Notes under the pieces: generated by a model
Told to the model about the DNA's origin: nothing
Seen by the model: only the letters and a program-made list of their open reading frames with translations
Databases searched by the model: none
In this document: piece by piece, positions 18,712-27,337 of the stretch
Layout of the letters: every line of letters begins with the position of its first letter
How positions within the stretch are numbered: the first letter of the stretch is position 1
Program-made: the position numbers and the translations under genes
Source: Alteriqipengyuania abyssalis
GTDB lineage: Bacteria > Pseudomonadota > Alphaproteobacteria > Sphingomonadales > Sphingomonadaceae
Direction of reading: 5' to 3'
DNA: 64,000 bases
Assembly (NCBI RefSeq): GCF_019857185.1
Contig: NZ_JAHWXP010000005.1
Coordinates: 1-64,000 of the forward strand

Positions 18712-19061
18712 CACAGGCCCGCCAGCCGCTTGTCGCACGAGCGCGCCCTGCGCAGCATGTCCTTATGCGCCTCGTCGCCGCCCAGAACCCGCGCGCGCTT
18801 GCGATATCTGGCCTGGACCAGATCGATCTGCCGGGTGGCGGAGACGCCGTGCGCGCGGGAATAGTCGACCAGCCACTTCTTCCAGTCGCCGGACGAATGG
18901 GCGAACGCCGCACCGCTGGACTCGGCAACCTCCACGACATGCGCGCAGTCGGCCATGATTCTGGCGATTTCTTCAGGCGTATGGTCCCGCGCGGCGGCAG
19001 GGGCCGGGATCGTGGCCGACATTGCGGCCAGCGTGGCGACACAGCCAATCCTCGAATGCAT
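18711..19061 (-). CDS. Small exported hypothetical protein, first gene of the Sel1 operon
   Basis: A 116-residue protein with signal peptide (MHSRIGCVATLAAMSATIPA, cleaved near PAAA) and a mature helical domain with two cysteines (MADCAHVV and RARSCDKRL) that may pair. No family recognised. It heads the minus-strand run of seven genes and lies opposite the two-component operon across 290 bases that contain the long inverted repeat. Confidence 0.65.
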   Translation of the reverse strand: MHSRIGCVATLAAMSATIPAPAAARDHTPEEIARIMADCAHVVEVAESSGAAFAHSSGDWKKWLVDYSRAHGVSATRQIDLVQARYRKRARVLGGDEAHKDMLRRARSCDKRLAGL

Positions 19062-19140
19062 CGGGCCTCTCCCACAAACAATGGCAGGCAGCCTACGCCG
19101 CTGGCGGTCCGGCCAGTATGCACGATTGCTGATAGTTCGA

Positions 19141-19214
19141 TGACGATCGCTGTTAGGTGGTGGCTGCGCGAGGGGCGGAGGGTCGGCTGGGGGAGAGCCT
19201 AACAGCGATCGTCA
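19141..19214. repeat. Perfect 17-bp inverted repeat in the divergent promoter region
   Basis: Left arm tgacgatcgctgttagg (19141-19157) is the exact reverse complement of 19198-19214; the arms are 40 bases apart. It sits between the Sel1 operon (start 19061) and the response regulator gene (start 19352). Two inverted binding sites for a dimeric regulator, or a hairpin in a leader RNA, are both possible. Confidence 0.8.
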
Positions 19215-19351
19215 CGGGAATATGGCCGCGCGGCTTGCTAGTCGCGAGAGAGTGCCGGGCGCTATTCGTCTTGAAGCCCGGCGAAAAACCGGGACAAATG
19301 GCGGCTTCGGCGCGGCTATGTGGGTCGAGGGGGAGGGAAGGAAGCGGCGAT

Positions 19352-20035
19352 ATGAAGATACTCTACGTCGAAGACGATCCGCGCGCGGCCCGCGAGATGG
19401 AAGACATCGTCCGCCGCGAAGGCGACACGATCGCGGTCGAGACCAATGGCGCGGACGGCCTCAAGCGGGCGGGGCTCGAATCCTTCGACGTGATCGTCAT
19501 GGACCGGATGCTGGGCGATGCCGACGGGCTGGACATCGTCCGCCGGCTGCGCGGCAGCGCGATCAGCACGCCGATCCTGATGTTGAGCGCGCTCGGCCGG
19601 ACGAGCGAGCGGGCCGAGGGGCTCGAGGCTGGGGCCGACGATTACCTCGCCAAGCCGTTCGAGGCGATCGAGCTGGTCGCGCGGGTGCGCGCGCTGCACC
19701 GGCGCGCGTCGGGGCGCGAACACAGCGCGGTGATCCTGTTCGGCGCCTTCGAATGCCACGTGAAGGCGCGCACCGCGTTTCGCGACAACCGGCACATTCC
19801 GCTCAGCCCCCGCGAATTCGAGCTGTTCCGCTACTTCATGGAAAACGCGGGCGAGGTTGTGACCCGCGAGATGCTGCTGCGCGATGTGTGGAACATGTCG
19901 TTCGATCCGCAGACCAATGTGGTCGACGTTAATATCGGTCGCCTGCGGCGCAAGCTTGAGGAGGGGTTCGACAGTCCTGCACTCGAAACCGTGTGGGGCA
20001 CCGGATACCGCCTGTTGCAGGGGCGCGGCCAATAG
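19352..20035 (+). CDS. OmpR-family response regulator
   Basis: A 227-residue two-component response regulator. The receiver domain (1-115) has acidic residues D8 and D9, phospho-acceptor D51 (VIVMDRMLG), S79 and K101 (AKPFEA). The C-terminal winged helix (about 130-225) has the OmpR pattern LSPREFELFRYF and NVVDVNIGRLRRKLE. The start at MKILYVEDD follows a strong purine-rich ribosome site; upstream in-frame codons do not look coding. The kinase gene overlaps its 3' end by 43 bases. It may bind the inverted repeat upstream and control both divergent operons. Confidence 0.93.
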   Translation: MKILYVEDDPRAAREMEDIVRREGDTIAVETNGADGLKRAGLESFDVIVMDRMLGDADGLDIVRRLRGSAISTPILMLSALGRTSERAEGLEAGADDYLAKPFEAIELVARVRALHRRASGREHSAVILFGAFECHVKARTAFRDNRHIPLSPREFELFRYFMENAGEVVTREMLLRDVWNMSFDPQTNVVDVNIGRLRRKLEEGFDSPALETVWGTGYRLLQGRGQ

Positions 20036-21384
20036 TCGCCCCGCGCTCCATCTTTACCCGCATAGTGCTGCTCTCGGCAGTGCTGTCGGCGGTGCTGCTG
20101 GCGGGGCTGTGGTGGATCACCGACCAGACCATCCGCGACAGCTTCGGCGCCTCGGCGCGCGAAGGGGTCGATGTCGATCTGACCGGGCTGGTCGATATCT
20201 ATGCGAGCGGTGGGCAGGCTGAGCTGGAACAGCGCATTGCCGACCGGCTGGCGATGGTGCCGATCGACGCCGGGCGCGCGCACTATCTGCTCGCCGACCG
20301 GTCCGGAAACCCGATCGCGGGCGATCTGGCGCGCTGGCCCGATCTCGATCCGCAGATCTCCGAAAGCGGAATGATCGCGATCGGCAGCCGCACGCACGCC
20401 TATGCCCGCGCGACGCTGATCTCCGAAGACCTTGCGCTGCTGGTCGCGCACGAGCCGCCCGATCGCGCCTTCCTGTTGACTCGGGTGGGGCTGGTCTTCC
20501 TGCTTGGCGGGGCGGTGTTCGTCGGCTGCATCGCGCTGTTTGCGCAAGTCGCAAACGTGCGGGTGCGGGCAAAGGTCGCGCGGGTGGGTGAGGCCTTTCG
20601 CCGGAGCGACGAGCCCGCGCTCGACCGGCTGGCCGCTCCCGAGCGGCCCGACGAGATCGACCAGATCGCCAGCCAGGCTTCGCAGGCGGTCAAACGCGCG
20701 CGCCAGCTGATGCTGGCCTATCGGGAGACCTCGGAACAGATCGCCCACGAAATCCGCACGCCGCTGATGCATCTCGACAGCCGCATCCAGAAGGCCATCG
20801 CGCAGGATCCCGCGCTGGCTGCGCGCGCCAACCTCGTCGAGGCGCGCGGCGACATCAAACGGCTGGTCGCGATGCTGGAGGCGCTGCTCGATATCGCCTC
20901 CAGCAAGGCGCAGACCGGCGACACGCGCGGGATGAAGCCGGTCGATTTCAGCGCGAGCGTGCGCCAGATCTGCGAATTGTACCAAGACAGTGCCGACGAA
21001 GCGGGCTATCGTTTCGAATGGGACGTCGCGGGAGGGGTGATTGTGCCGGGGGATGAAGCGCAGCTTGGCCGGATTGTGACCAACCTGCTCGACAATGCAT
21101 TCAAGTATAATCGCCCCGGCGGCGCGATCCGGGTGACGCTGGAACCCGGCCCGCGGCTTGTCGTGACGGACGAGGGCCCCGGCATCGCGCAGGCCGAGCG
21201 GGAGAAGGTGTTTGAACGCTTCTATCGCGGCAGGGATACGGATCCGGACATTCAGGGCAGCGGGATGGGACTGGCGCTGGCGCGCGCGATTGCGGAGCGC
21301 CATCAGCTTTCCCTGCGCGTCGCGCCGACACATCCCGGCGCGACCTTCATCCTCGCCCCCGCGGCGGACATGCGAGACGCGTGA
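19993..21384 (+). CDS. Sensor histidine kinase
   Basis: A 463-residue membrane histidine kinase, cognate to the response regulator. A GTG start inside the regulator gene is the first available; an internal GTG near 20065 would remove part of TM1, so the upstream start is preferred. TM1 is at about 21-42, a periplasmic sensor domain at about 43-155, and TM2 at about 160-185. HAMP-like linker, HisKA with H252 (SEQIAHEIRTPLMHL) and HATPase motifs NLLDNAFKYN, VTDEGPGIA and GSGMGLALARAI follow. The signal is unknown; the periplasmic domain and exported neighbours suggest an envelope cue. Confidence 0.92.
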   Translation: MGHRIPPVAGARPIVAPRSIFTRIVLLSAVLSAVLLAGLWWITDQTIRDSFGASAREGVDVDLTGLVDIYASGGQAELEQRIADRLAMVPIDAGRAHYLLADRSGNPIAGDLARWPDLDPQISESGMIAIGSRTHAYARATLISEDLALLVAHEPPDRAFLLTRVGLVFLLGGAVFVGCIALFAQVANVRVRAKVARVGEAFRRSDEPALDRLAAPERPDEIDQIASQASQAVKRARQLMLAYRETSEQIAHEIRTPLMHLDSRIQKAIAQDPALAARANLVEARGDIKRLVAMLEALLDIASSKAQTGDTRGMKPVDFSASVRQICELYQDSADEAGYRFEWDVAGGVIVPGDEAQLGRIVTNLLDNAFKYNRPGGAIRVTLEPGPRLVVTDEGPGIAQAEREKVFERFYRGRDTDPDIQGSGMGLALARAIAERHQLSLRVAPTHPGATFILAPAADMRDA

Positions 21385-21998
21385 TGGCGGTGGGTGGCGG
21401 ATATGTGCGGGCGTGGCCCGCTCCGGCAGCGGCCATAGTGATGGCGGCGGGTCTGGCCAGCTGCGCCGTTCCTGTCGACCCTGTGCCCTCTGATGTTGCC
21501 CCTGCGCCGAGCGGCGGCATGACCAGCACGGAACGGCTCGCCAACGACCTGATCGAGGCCGATACGGCCTTCGCGGCGAACCGGACGGAGCGGCTGGCAG
21601 AGCATGTCCGCGCGATCGAGCTGGCCGGGGCGCGCCCATCCGATCCGCTCGGCGAAGCGGCGCTGCAGGCGTGGCGCAGCGCGCTCCCGCCCGAACAGCG
21701 GCCGATGCGCGGGCGGGTGCTCGGTCCCGCCTATATCAGCGGCAGGCTTGCCCCCGGAGGCAAGCTGCGCACCGAGCAGGTCATGCTGGGCGGCAAGCCG
21801 GTCAGCGTGGCAGCGGGAACCGCACCGCGAGCCGGGCTGCGCCTGCGGATCGCGCGAGCGGATGGCAATATGGTGTGCGAACAATCGCCCGCCCACGCGC
21901 GCGAGTGTCGCTTCATCCCGGCCTATACGCAGCGCTACCGGATAGAACTGGTCAACTCGGGGGCACGCGATGCGCGCTATCACATCGTATTCGACTAG
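21384..21998 (+). CDS. Putative lipoprotein linked to CHAT gene
   Basis: A 204-residue protein whose ATG overlaps the kinase stop (TGATG). The N-terminal hydrophobic stretch ends in a lipobox-like AGLASCAV (Cys near residue 27), so it is probably a lipoprotein. The rest has a helical part (TERLANDLIEADTAF) and a beta-rich C-terminal domain ending RYRIELVNSGARDARYHIVFD. No family recognised. It overlaps the CHAT gene by 29 bases, implying tightly coupled expression; it may tether or regulate the protease-like protein. Confidence 0.7.
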   Translation: MAVGGGYVRAWPAPAAAIVMAAGLASCAVPVDPVPSDVAPAPSGGMTSTERLANDLIEADTAFAANRTERLAEHVRAIELAGARPSDPLGEAALQAWRSALPPEQRPMRGRVLGPAYISGRLAPGGKLRTEQVMLGGKPVSVAAGTAPRAGLRLRIARADGNMVCEQSPAHARECRFIPAYTQRYRIELVNSGARDARYHIVFD

Positions 21999-24948
21999 AG
22001 CCGCGATGCTCGCATCGGCCGGTCTGCTGCTGCTGGCCCCGGCAGCACCGCTGCTGGCGCAGGACGGGGGCAAACCCTACTCGACCGACCTGCCGCAATA
22101 TGCGCAGCTGCAAGCGCTCGAAGACCGCGCAACCGATCTCCAGACGAACGGCGCGCAGGATGCTGAGGGCAGGGCGCAGATCATCGCTGCGTGGCAGGCG
22201 CTGCAGGAGGCCGCGCAGCGCACGCTGCTGGCCGACGGATCGCCACACCCGCTGGCCCACATCGCGAAGATCAGCATCGCCTCGCAGCTCTATCGGCAGG
22301 GCGAGATCGACGAAGCGCTCGCAATGGCCGAAGCCGGGGTCGGGGGTGCAGAGCCCTACCTTGGAGAATACCCGGCCAAGATGGCGGAGGGGGCCGCGCT
22401 GATCGGGCTGCTGCTGACCCAGAAGGGGGAGCCGGAACGTGGCCTGGCCATGGTGGAGGAGACCTATGCCGGGTTCCTGCGGCTGGACCCGGATGGGCAG
22501 AGCGCGGGGTTCTTCACGGCGAAATCCAATCTCGAATTCTCGCTCTCGCAGGCGGCGATGCGGCTCGGACGCACGCAGGAGGCGGTCGGTTACCAGAAGG
22601 CCAGCCTCGACACGCGCGAGGCCGCACTTGGGGTCGATCACCCCGACACCATCGCCAGCTATTACAGCTATGCCCAGACGCTGCGCCGCGCGGGCCGGAT
22701 GGACGAGGCGGAGAGTTTCGCGCGGACCGCCGTCGACCGGGCGATCGCCCATGTCGACCCGTCCGACCCGACCTACGCCCGAGCGTTCGAGATGCTGGGG
22801 ATCGTCCTCGCCAATTCGGGCAGGCCGGTCGAGGCGACGCAGTTCCTGACCCGGGCGCTGGAGCTCAAGCGAGAGCATGAAGGCGCGGACACGCTGATCT
22901 TCGGCTACGGCATCCACAATCTGGGCACGATCCTGCTCGAACGGCAGCGTTACGAGGAAGTGCAGCCGCTGTTTACCGAGGCTGAGGCGCTGATGGCGCG
23001 CTATCAGGGGCCCGCCAGTGCCTTCCCGATCATGGCGCTTGCCTACAATGGGCAGGCATCGCTCGCGCTGGGCAAACCGGCTGAGGCGTCCGGGTTGCTT
23101 GAGGAAGGGCGCACGCGGCTGGGCGAGGATAGCAGCGATGTTGAGGCGCTGGGCCGGGTCATCCCCGATCTGGTCCGCGCGCGGATGCTGACGGGCGATC
23201 GGGACGCAGCGCTGGCCGCTGCGCGGCAGTTCGACGATGCGGTTCGCGCGAGCGAGTCGGCCGACGCCTTCGAAGTCGCGCTCGCCACGCTATTGCGCAG
23301 TTATGCGCAGGGTAACGATCCGAAGGCGCTGTTGGCCGCTGCGGGGCACGTGATCGAGGCGACCCGCCGCTTCGGCAAGCTGGAGGACGGCGCGGCGCTG
23401 CCGGTACGCCATCTGGCGGCGATCGATCTGGTGATGGAAATCGCCGCGCAGCAGGACGATGCGGCCCTGATGCTGTCCGCCATGGCGCTCGTCAGCGATG
23501 CCAACCTCGCCCGCGCGACGGGCCGCAGGGCAGCGCAATTGCGCGACGAAAATCCCGATCTCGCCGCCGGACTGCGCGAGCTGGACGAGGCGCGCCAGAC
23601 GCTCGACCGGGCGGACAGGGCGCTGTTGCTGGCGATCGCACAGGGACAGCCGACGGACGCTCTGCGGCAGGATTTCGCGCAGGCGCAATCCGCCAGCGAT
23701 CAGATCGAACAAAGCCTGCAGCAGCGCTTCGAGCAATGGGCGGCCGCGCGGGTGCTGCCCGAACCCTCTGTGGCAGACATGCAGACGCGGCTGGGCGATG
23801 GCGAGGCCGTACTGGCGGTCACCCCGATCTATTACGGCACTTACGCGCTGCTGGTCACACCCTCGGGCACGCGGGCGATTCAGCTATCCGCGACGCGCAA
23901 GGATGTGGTCGATCTGGCCAATGTGCTGGGCAGCAGTGTGCGGGTGGGATCGTTCGACGAGGCAGCCTCGCGCAAGCTCGGGCAGGCGCTGTTTATGGCG
24001 GAGGTGATGGAGCAGCTGGGCGAGACTCGCTCGCTCAAGATCTACGCCAACGGGCCGCTCGCTTCGCTCCCATTCTCGCTGTTGCAGGGGTGGGGTGGGG
24101 ATGCCGACAATGGCTGGCTGCTTGATCGCTTTTCGCTCAGCTACCTGTCCGGCCTGTCTGCTTGGGAGCCGGATGAGCGAAAGCCCGATCAGGGGCCGCT
24201 GAGCCTGGTCGCCTTTGCCGCGCCGTCCCCGTTTACCCGGACGGTCCCGGCCACGCTCACCGCCACCCTCGCGCCCGATGGCGCGCCCGCGCGGATCGCC
24301 GACTATTTCTCGCGCACCGCGATCGACGTGAATGCCCTTGCCGGGCTTCCAGCTCTGCCGGGCACCGCGCAGGAGATCCGCTCGATCGCGGCATCGGCCC
24401 CGTGGCGCAGCCAGCGCCTTTACATCGGTCCGGATGCGAGCGAGGCGGCGATCCGGCAGGAGGCGACCGCGCGCGCGGATATCGTGGTGATCGCGACCCA
24501 CGGCATTGTCGCGGGCGAGATCGAGGGGATTGCAGAGCCTGCACTGGTGCTTTCGCCCGGCGATGCGCAGGGCGAGACCGGGGACGACGCCGGGGAAGAC
24601 GATGGCGTGCTGACCGCAAGCGAGATTGCCCAGCTCGACATGCGGGCGGAGTGGATCATCCTGTCGTCGTGCGACAGCGCGGCGGGGATGGGCGGCGGGC
24701 TTCCGGCGTTTTCCGGCCTCGCTCAGGCCTTCCGGCAGGCGGGCGCGCGCGATCTGCTGGTCTCTCACTGGAAGGTGCGCGACGATATTGCCGCCTTCGT
24801 CAGTTCGCAGGCGGTGCTCAATTACCGCAAGGGCATGTCCAAGACCGACGCGCTGCGCGAAGCGATCCGGACCCTGCGCAAGGACAGCAAGATAGAAGGC
24901 GCGGACAGCCCGTTTGCCTGGGCGCCTTTCGTCCTGATCGAGGGGTAG
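21970..24948 (+). CDS. Exported TPR-CHAT (caspase-like) protein
   Basis: A 992-residue protein combining an N-terminal signal peptide (MRAITSYSTRAAMLASAGLL, cleaved near PLLAQ), a long array of tetratricopeptide repeats at about 40-480 (e.g. YQKASLDTREAALGVDHPDT) and a C-terminal CHAT domain at about 640-990. CHAT is a clan CD caspase-like cysteine peptidase fold. The His-Cys dyad is intact: H844 in VVIATHGIVAGE and C901 in IILSSCDSAAGMGG. The domain ends with SKTDALREAIR and PFAWAPFVLIEG as in active family members. Most characterised CHAT proteins act in the cytoplasm; an export signal and a cluster of secreted Sel1 proteins point to the envelope here. Substrate unknown. Confidence 0.9.
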   Translation: MRAITSYSTRAAMLASAGLLLLAPAAPLLAQDGGKPYSTDLPQYAQLQALEDRATDLQTNGAQDAEGRAQIIAAWQALQEAAQRTLLADGSPHPLAHIAKISIASQLYRQGEIDEALAMAEAGVGGAEPYLGEYPAKMAEGAALIGLLLTQKGEPERGLAMVEETYAGFLRLDPDGQSAGFFTAKSNLEFSLSQAAMRLGRTQEAVGYQKASLDTREAALGVDHPDTIASYYSYAQTLRRAGRMDEAESFARTAVDRAIAHVDPSDPTYARAFEMLGIVLANSGRPVEATQFLTRALELKREHEGADTLIFGYGIHNLGTILLERQRYEEVQPLFTEAEALMARYQGPASAFPIMALAYNGQASLALGKPAEASGLLEEGRTRLGEDSSDVEALGRVIPDLVRARMLTGDRDAALAAARQFDDAVRASESADAFEVALATLLRSYAQGNDPKALLAAAGHVIEATRRFGKLEDGAALPVRHLAAIDLVMEIAAQQDDAALMLSAMALVSDANLARATGRRAAQLRDENPDLAAGLRELDEARQTLDRADRALLLAIAQGQPTDALRQDFAQAQSASDQIEQSLQQRFEQWAAARVLPEPSVADMQTRLGDGEAVLAVTPIYYGTYALLVTPSGTRAIQLSATRKDVVDLANVLGSSVRVGSFDEAASRKLGQALFMAEVMEQLGETRSLKIYANGPLASLPFSLLQGWGGDADNGWLLDRFSLSYLSGLSAWEPDERKPDQGPLSLVAFAAPSPFTRTVPATLTATLAPDGAPARIADYFSRTAIDVNALAGLPALPGTAQEIRSIAASAPWRSQRLYIGPDASEAAIRQEATARADIVVIATHGIVAGEIEGIAEPALVLSPGDAQGETGDDAGEDDGVLTASEIAQLDMRAEWIILSSCDSAAGMGGGLPAFSGLAQAFRQAGARDLLVSHWKVRDDIAAFVSSQAVLNYRKGMSKTDALREAIRTLRKDSKIEGADSPFAWAPFVLIEG

Positions 24949-24958
24949 CGGCGTGCGC

Positions 24959-26041
24959 CTAGTGGCGGCGCAGCGATGCCATGCCGAGCCGCTTGAGCAG
25001 CGTGCCGAGCGAGCCGTAATTGGCCTGCGGATAGGCCGACGTCTCGGGCAGCGCGGCGCTCAGCCGGCGGTGCGCCTCGGGCAGCGAGTGGTAGGGCAGC
25101 CGGGGCAGCAGGTGGTGCAGCGCGTGGAAGCGCAGGCCGACCGGGGCCCACAGCACGCCGGGGAAGGCGGCGGGCACGTTGGTGCTGTCGCGATACTGAT
25201 CGGTCAGCGACAATTGCTCGCCATCATTCTCCCACAGATGCGCGACCAGCGTGCGCGTCTGGTTGAGCAGCGCGACGCCCGCCACGACCCCGCAATACAG
25301 TGCAAAGGCACGCAGCGACAGAATGCCGAGCGCGGTGGTCGCAAGGATCGTGACCGCGACGACGCTCGCCGCAGCCTCCTGCACCTTCCAGCGGCGCGCG
25401 AAGTCTCCTTCGGGTGCGGGGCGGTGGTAGGCTGCGTTCACTTCGAGCGCGGAGAACCGCTCGACGATCACGCGCCGCAGCGGCGGGATCACCCACGACA
25501 GCGGGCCGAGAATACCGAAGCGCAGGAACATCAGCGCGGGCATCGCGACCGCGCCGATCGTGAACAGCGGCAGCGTCCACGGGCGCATGTGCGCGAGCGG
25601 GAGATATTCGGGATCGCGCTCCGTCCCGTAATGCGCGCGCGAGTGGTGCACCGCGTGGATCCCTTCGTAGAGGAACGAGGGCAGCATCAGCGGCGCGCCG
25701 ATCCCGATGTTCCACGCGAGGCGGAAGCCGGGCAGCTTGCGGTGGTCGAGATGAGTGATCTCGTGAATGAACAGCGCCGCGCGATACAGCGTCAGGATCG
25801 AGACCAGCACGAGCGCGGCGGTCAGCCAGGCATTGCCGCTCGCAATCGCGCCGAGCAGCGCGGCATAGCCGATCGCCGCCGATCCGAAGCAATCGCCCCA
25901 GTACATCACCGGGTTGGGCGTATGCAGGTCGCGCGTCAGCATTGCTGCCTGACGCAGCATTTCCTTGTCTTCCGATCCGGGGGCAGGGGCTAACAGCATT
26001 GTCTTGTCGATCTTCCGTGGGGCGATGGTGGCACTTGCCAT
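24959..26041 (-). CDS. Fatty acid desaturase family membrane protein
   Basis: A 360-residue integral-membrane diiron desaturase or hydroxylase-type enzyme. The three histidine boxes are HEITHLDH (about 94-101), HAVHHSRAHYG (about 129-139) and HALHHLLP (about 319-326), separated by TM pairs. It could act on fatty acyl lipid or an isoprenoid-like lipid; the substrate cannot be assigned. The gene starts 2 bases after the stop of the UbiM-like hydroxylase gene, so the two are probably co-transcribed. Confidence 0.85.
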   Translation of the reverse strand: MASATIAPRKIDKTMLLAPAPGSEDKEMLRQAAMLTRDLHTPNPVMYWGDCFGSAAIGYAALLGAIASGNAWLTAALVLVSILTLYRAALFIHEITHLDHRKLPGFRLAWNIGIGAPLMLPSFLYEGIHAVHHSRAHYGTERDPEYLPLAHMRPWTLPLFTIGAVAMPALMFLRFGILGPLSWVIPPLRRVIVERFSALEVNAAYHRPAPEGDFARRWKVQEAAASVVAVTILATTALGILSLRAFALYCGVVAGVALLNQTRTLVAHLWENDGEQLSLTDQYRDSTNVPAAFPGVLWAPVGLRFHALHHLLPRLPYHSLPEAHRRLSAALPETSAYPQANYGSLGTLLKRLGMASLRRH

Positions 26042-26043
26042 GG

Positions 26044-27216
26044 TCAGTGTCGCAACAGCATCCGCGAAATCGCGGTGTTGAGAGGGGCGAAATGCGCCGC
26101 CGCCTCCAGTGCGGCCCGCCGTGCGACATGCGCGCGGGGGCTCTCTGCGGTATATAGGTGCACCAGCAGGTTGGTGCCACTATAAAGCGGCCTGGTGGCC
26201 AGCCGATGGCGCGTTTCGTAGCGTCGCAGCAACAGTGGCGACGCGATGGGCCGGTCCTTTTGCGCCGCACCGCGCACCAGCCTGGAAAGCGTGGCCGCCG
26301 ATTGCAGGCCGAGGTTGAAGCCGTGGGCAGTGACCGGATGCATTCCAACCGCCGCATCGCCGATCAAGGCTGAACTGTCGCTGACGAAGTGGCGCGCATA
26401 GGTGGTTGCCAGCGGATAGACGCGCGGGCCGGAGACGAACTGCATGGTCCCCAAGCGACGGTCGAACCTGTCCTCGATCTCCGCAGCGAGGATTTCGGGC
26501 TGGTAGGCCGCGATCCGCTCTATCGTGGCGCTCTTCAGGGTCAGCACGGCGGACGAGATGTGCTCGCCCAGCGGCAGCATCGCGATCGTCTGGCGATGAT
26601 CGAACCATTCGGTCGCAATGCCGTGATTGGGCATCTCGTGCGAGAGCCGCACGACCAGCATCGACTTGCCCAGCCGATTGATCTCCGCAGAAATGCCCAG
26701 CTGTTCGCGAACGGCGGAAAAGCGCGAATCGGCGGCGACCAGGAGCCGCGCGGTGAGGGTGCGTCCGTCGGCCAGCGTCACCCGCGCACCTGCGCGATCG
26801 GCATGGACATGTTCGACCCCGGTGTCCGCCATCAGGGTGACGCCATCCTGCCCCTCCATCGCGTCGAACAGGCTCTGGCGGATCAGGTGGTTGGAGACGA
26901 GACACCCCAGCCGGTCTTCCGGCCCGCCGTCGGTGTCGAAGCCAAGCGCGAGGGAGGAGCGGCCATTATAGACCCGTGCGGCGCGCAGCGCGAAGATCTG
27001 GTCGGGCGCGATCCTGTTCCACGCACCGAGCTTTTCCAGCGTGGCGACCGATCGGTGGGTGAGCGCGATTTCCCGCCCATCGACCGGCGGCTCCGCCAGC
27101 ACCTCTGCCGGCTGCCGTTCGACCAGCGCGACGGTCAGCCCGCTGCCCTCCAGTCCCCGGGCAAAGGCAAGCCCGGCAGGCCCGGCCCCGACCACGATGA
27201 TATCGAAATCGCGCAT
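26044..27216 (-). CDS. ubiM: FAD-dependent ubiquinone-biosynthesis hydroxylase, UbiM-like
   Basis: A 390-residue class A flavin monooxygenase of the UbiH/UbiF/UbiM family. It has the N-terminal Rossmann motif DIIVVGAGPAGLAFARGL, a mid-protein DSRFSAVRE (DG-like motif) and the C-terminal FAD motif ALIGDAAVGMHPVTAHGFNLGL, typical of enzymes hydroxylating the ubiquinone ring. I favour UbiM because of overall resemblance and because UbiM occurs patchily in alphaproteobacteria, but UbiH or UbiL cannot be excluded. A ubiK gene elsewhere in the window (45091) encodes an accessory factor of the same pathway. Confidence 0.75.
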   Translation of the reverse strand: MRDFDIIVVGAGPAGLAFARGLEGSGLTVALVERQPAEVLAEPPVDGREIALTHRSVATLEKLGAWNRIAPDQIFALRAARVYNGRSSLALGFDTDGGPEDRLGCLVSNHLIRQSLFDAMEGQDGVTLMADTGVEHVHADRAGARVTLADGRTLTARLLVAADSRFSAVREQLGISAEINRLGKSMLVVRLSHEMPNHGIATEWFDHRQTIAMLPLGEHISSAVLTLKSATIERIAAYQPEILAAEIEDRFDRRLGTMQFVSGPRVYPLATTYARHFVSDSSALIGDAAVGMHPVTAHGFNLGLQSAATLSRLVRGAAQKDRPIASPLLLRRYETRHRLATRPLYSGTNLLVHLYTAESPRAHVARRAALEAAAHFAPLNTAISRMLLRH

Positions 27217-27337
27217 TGTCTGTCCTTGCAGCTGGCGTTTCAGGCGGCGCTAGCGCGGCTGCGGCGCGCGGGCATTGCGCAAGATCAATTCGGGGGTGGC
27301 AAAGGGCAGGTGCTTCTCTGGCCCCGGTCGATCTGGC

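Noticed and set aside
13799-24948. CRISPR-associated TPR-CHAT (Craspase-like) system
   Set aside because: No Cas protein, gRAMP or CRISPR repeats are present, and the CHAT protein carries a signal peptide.
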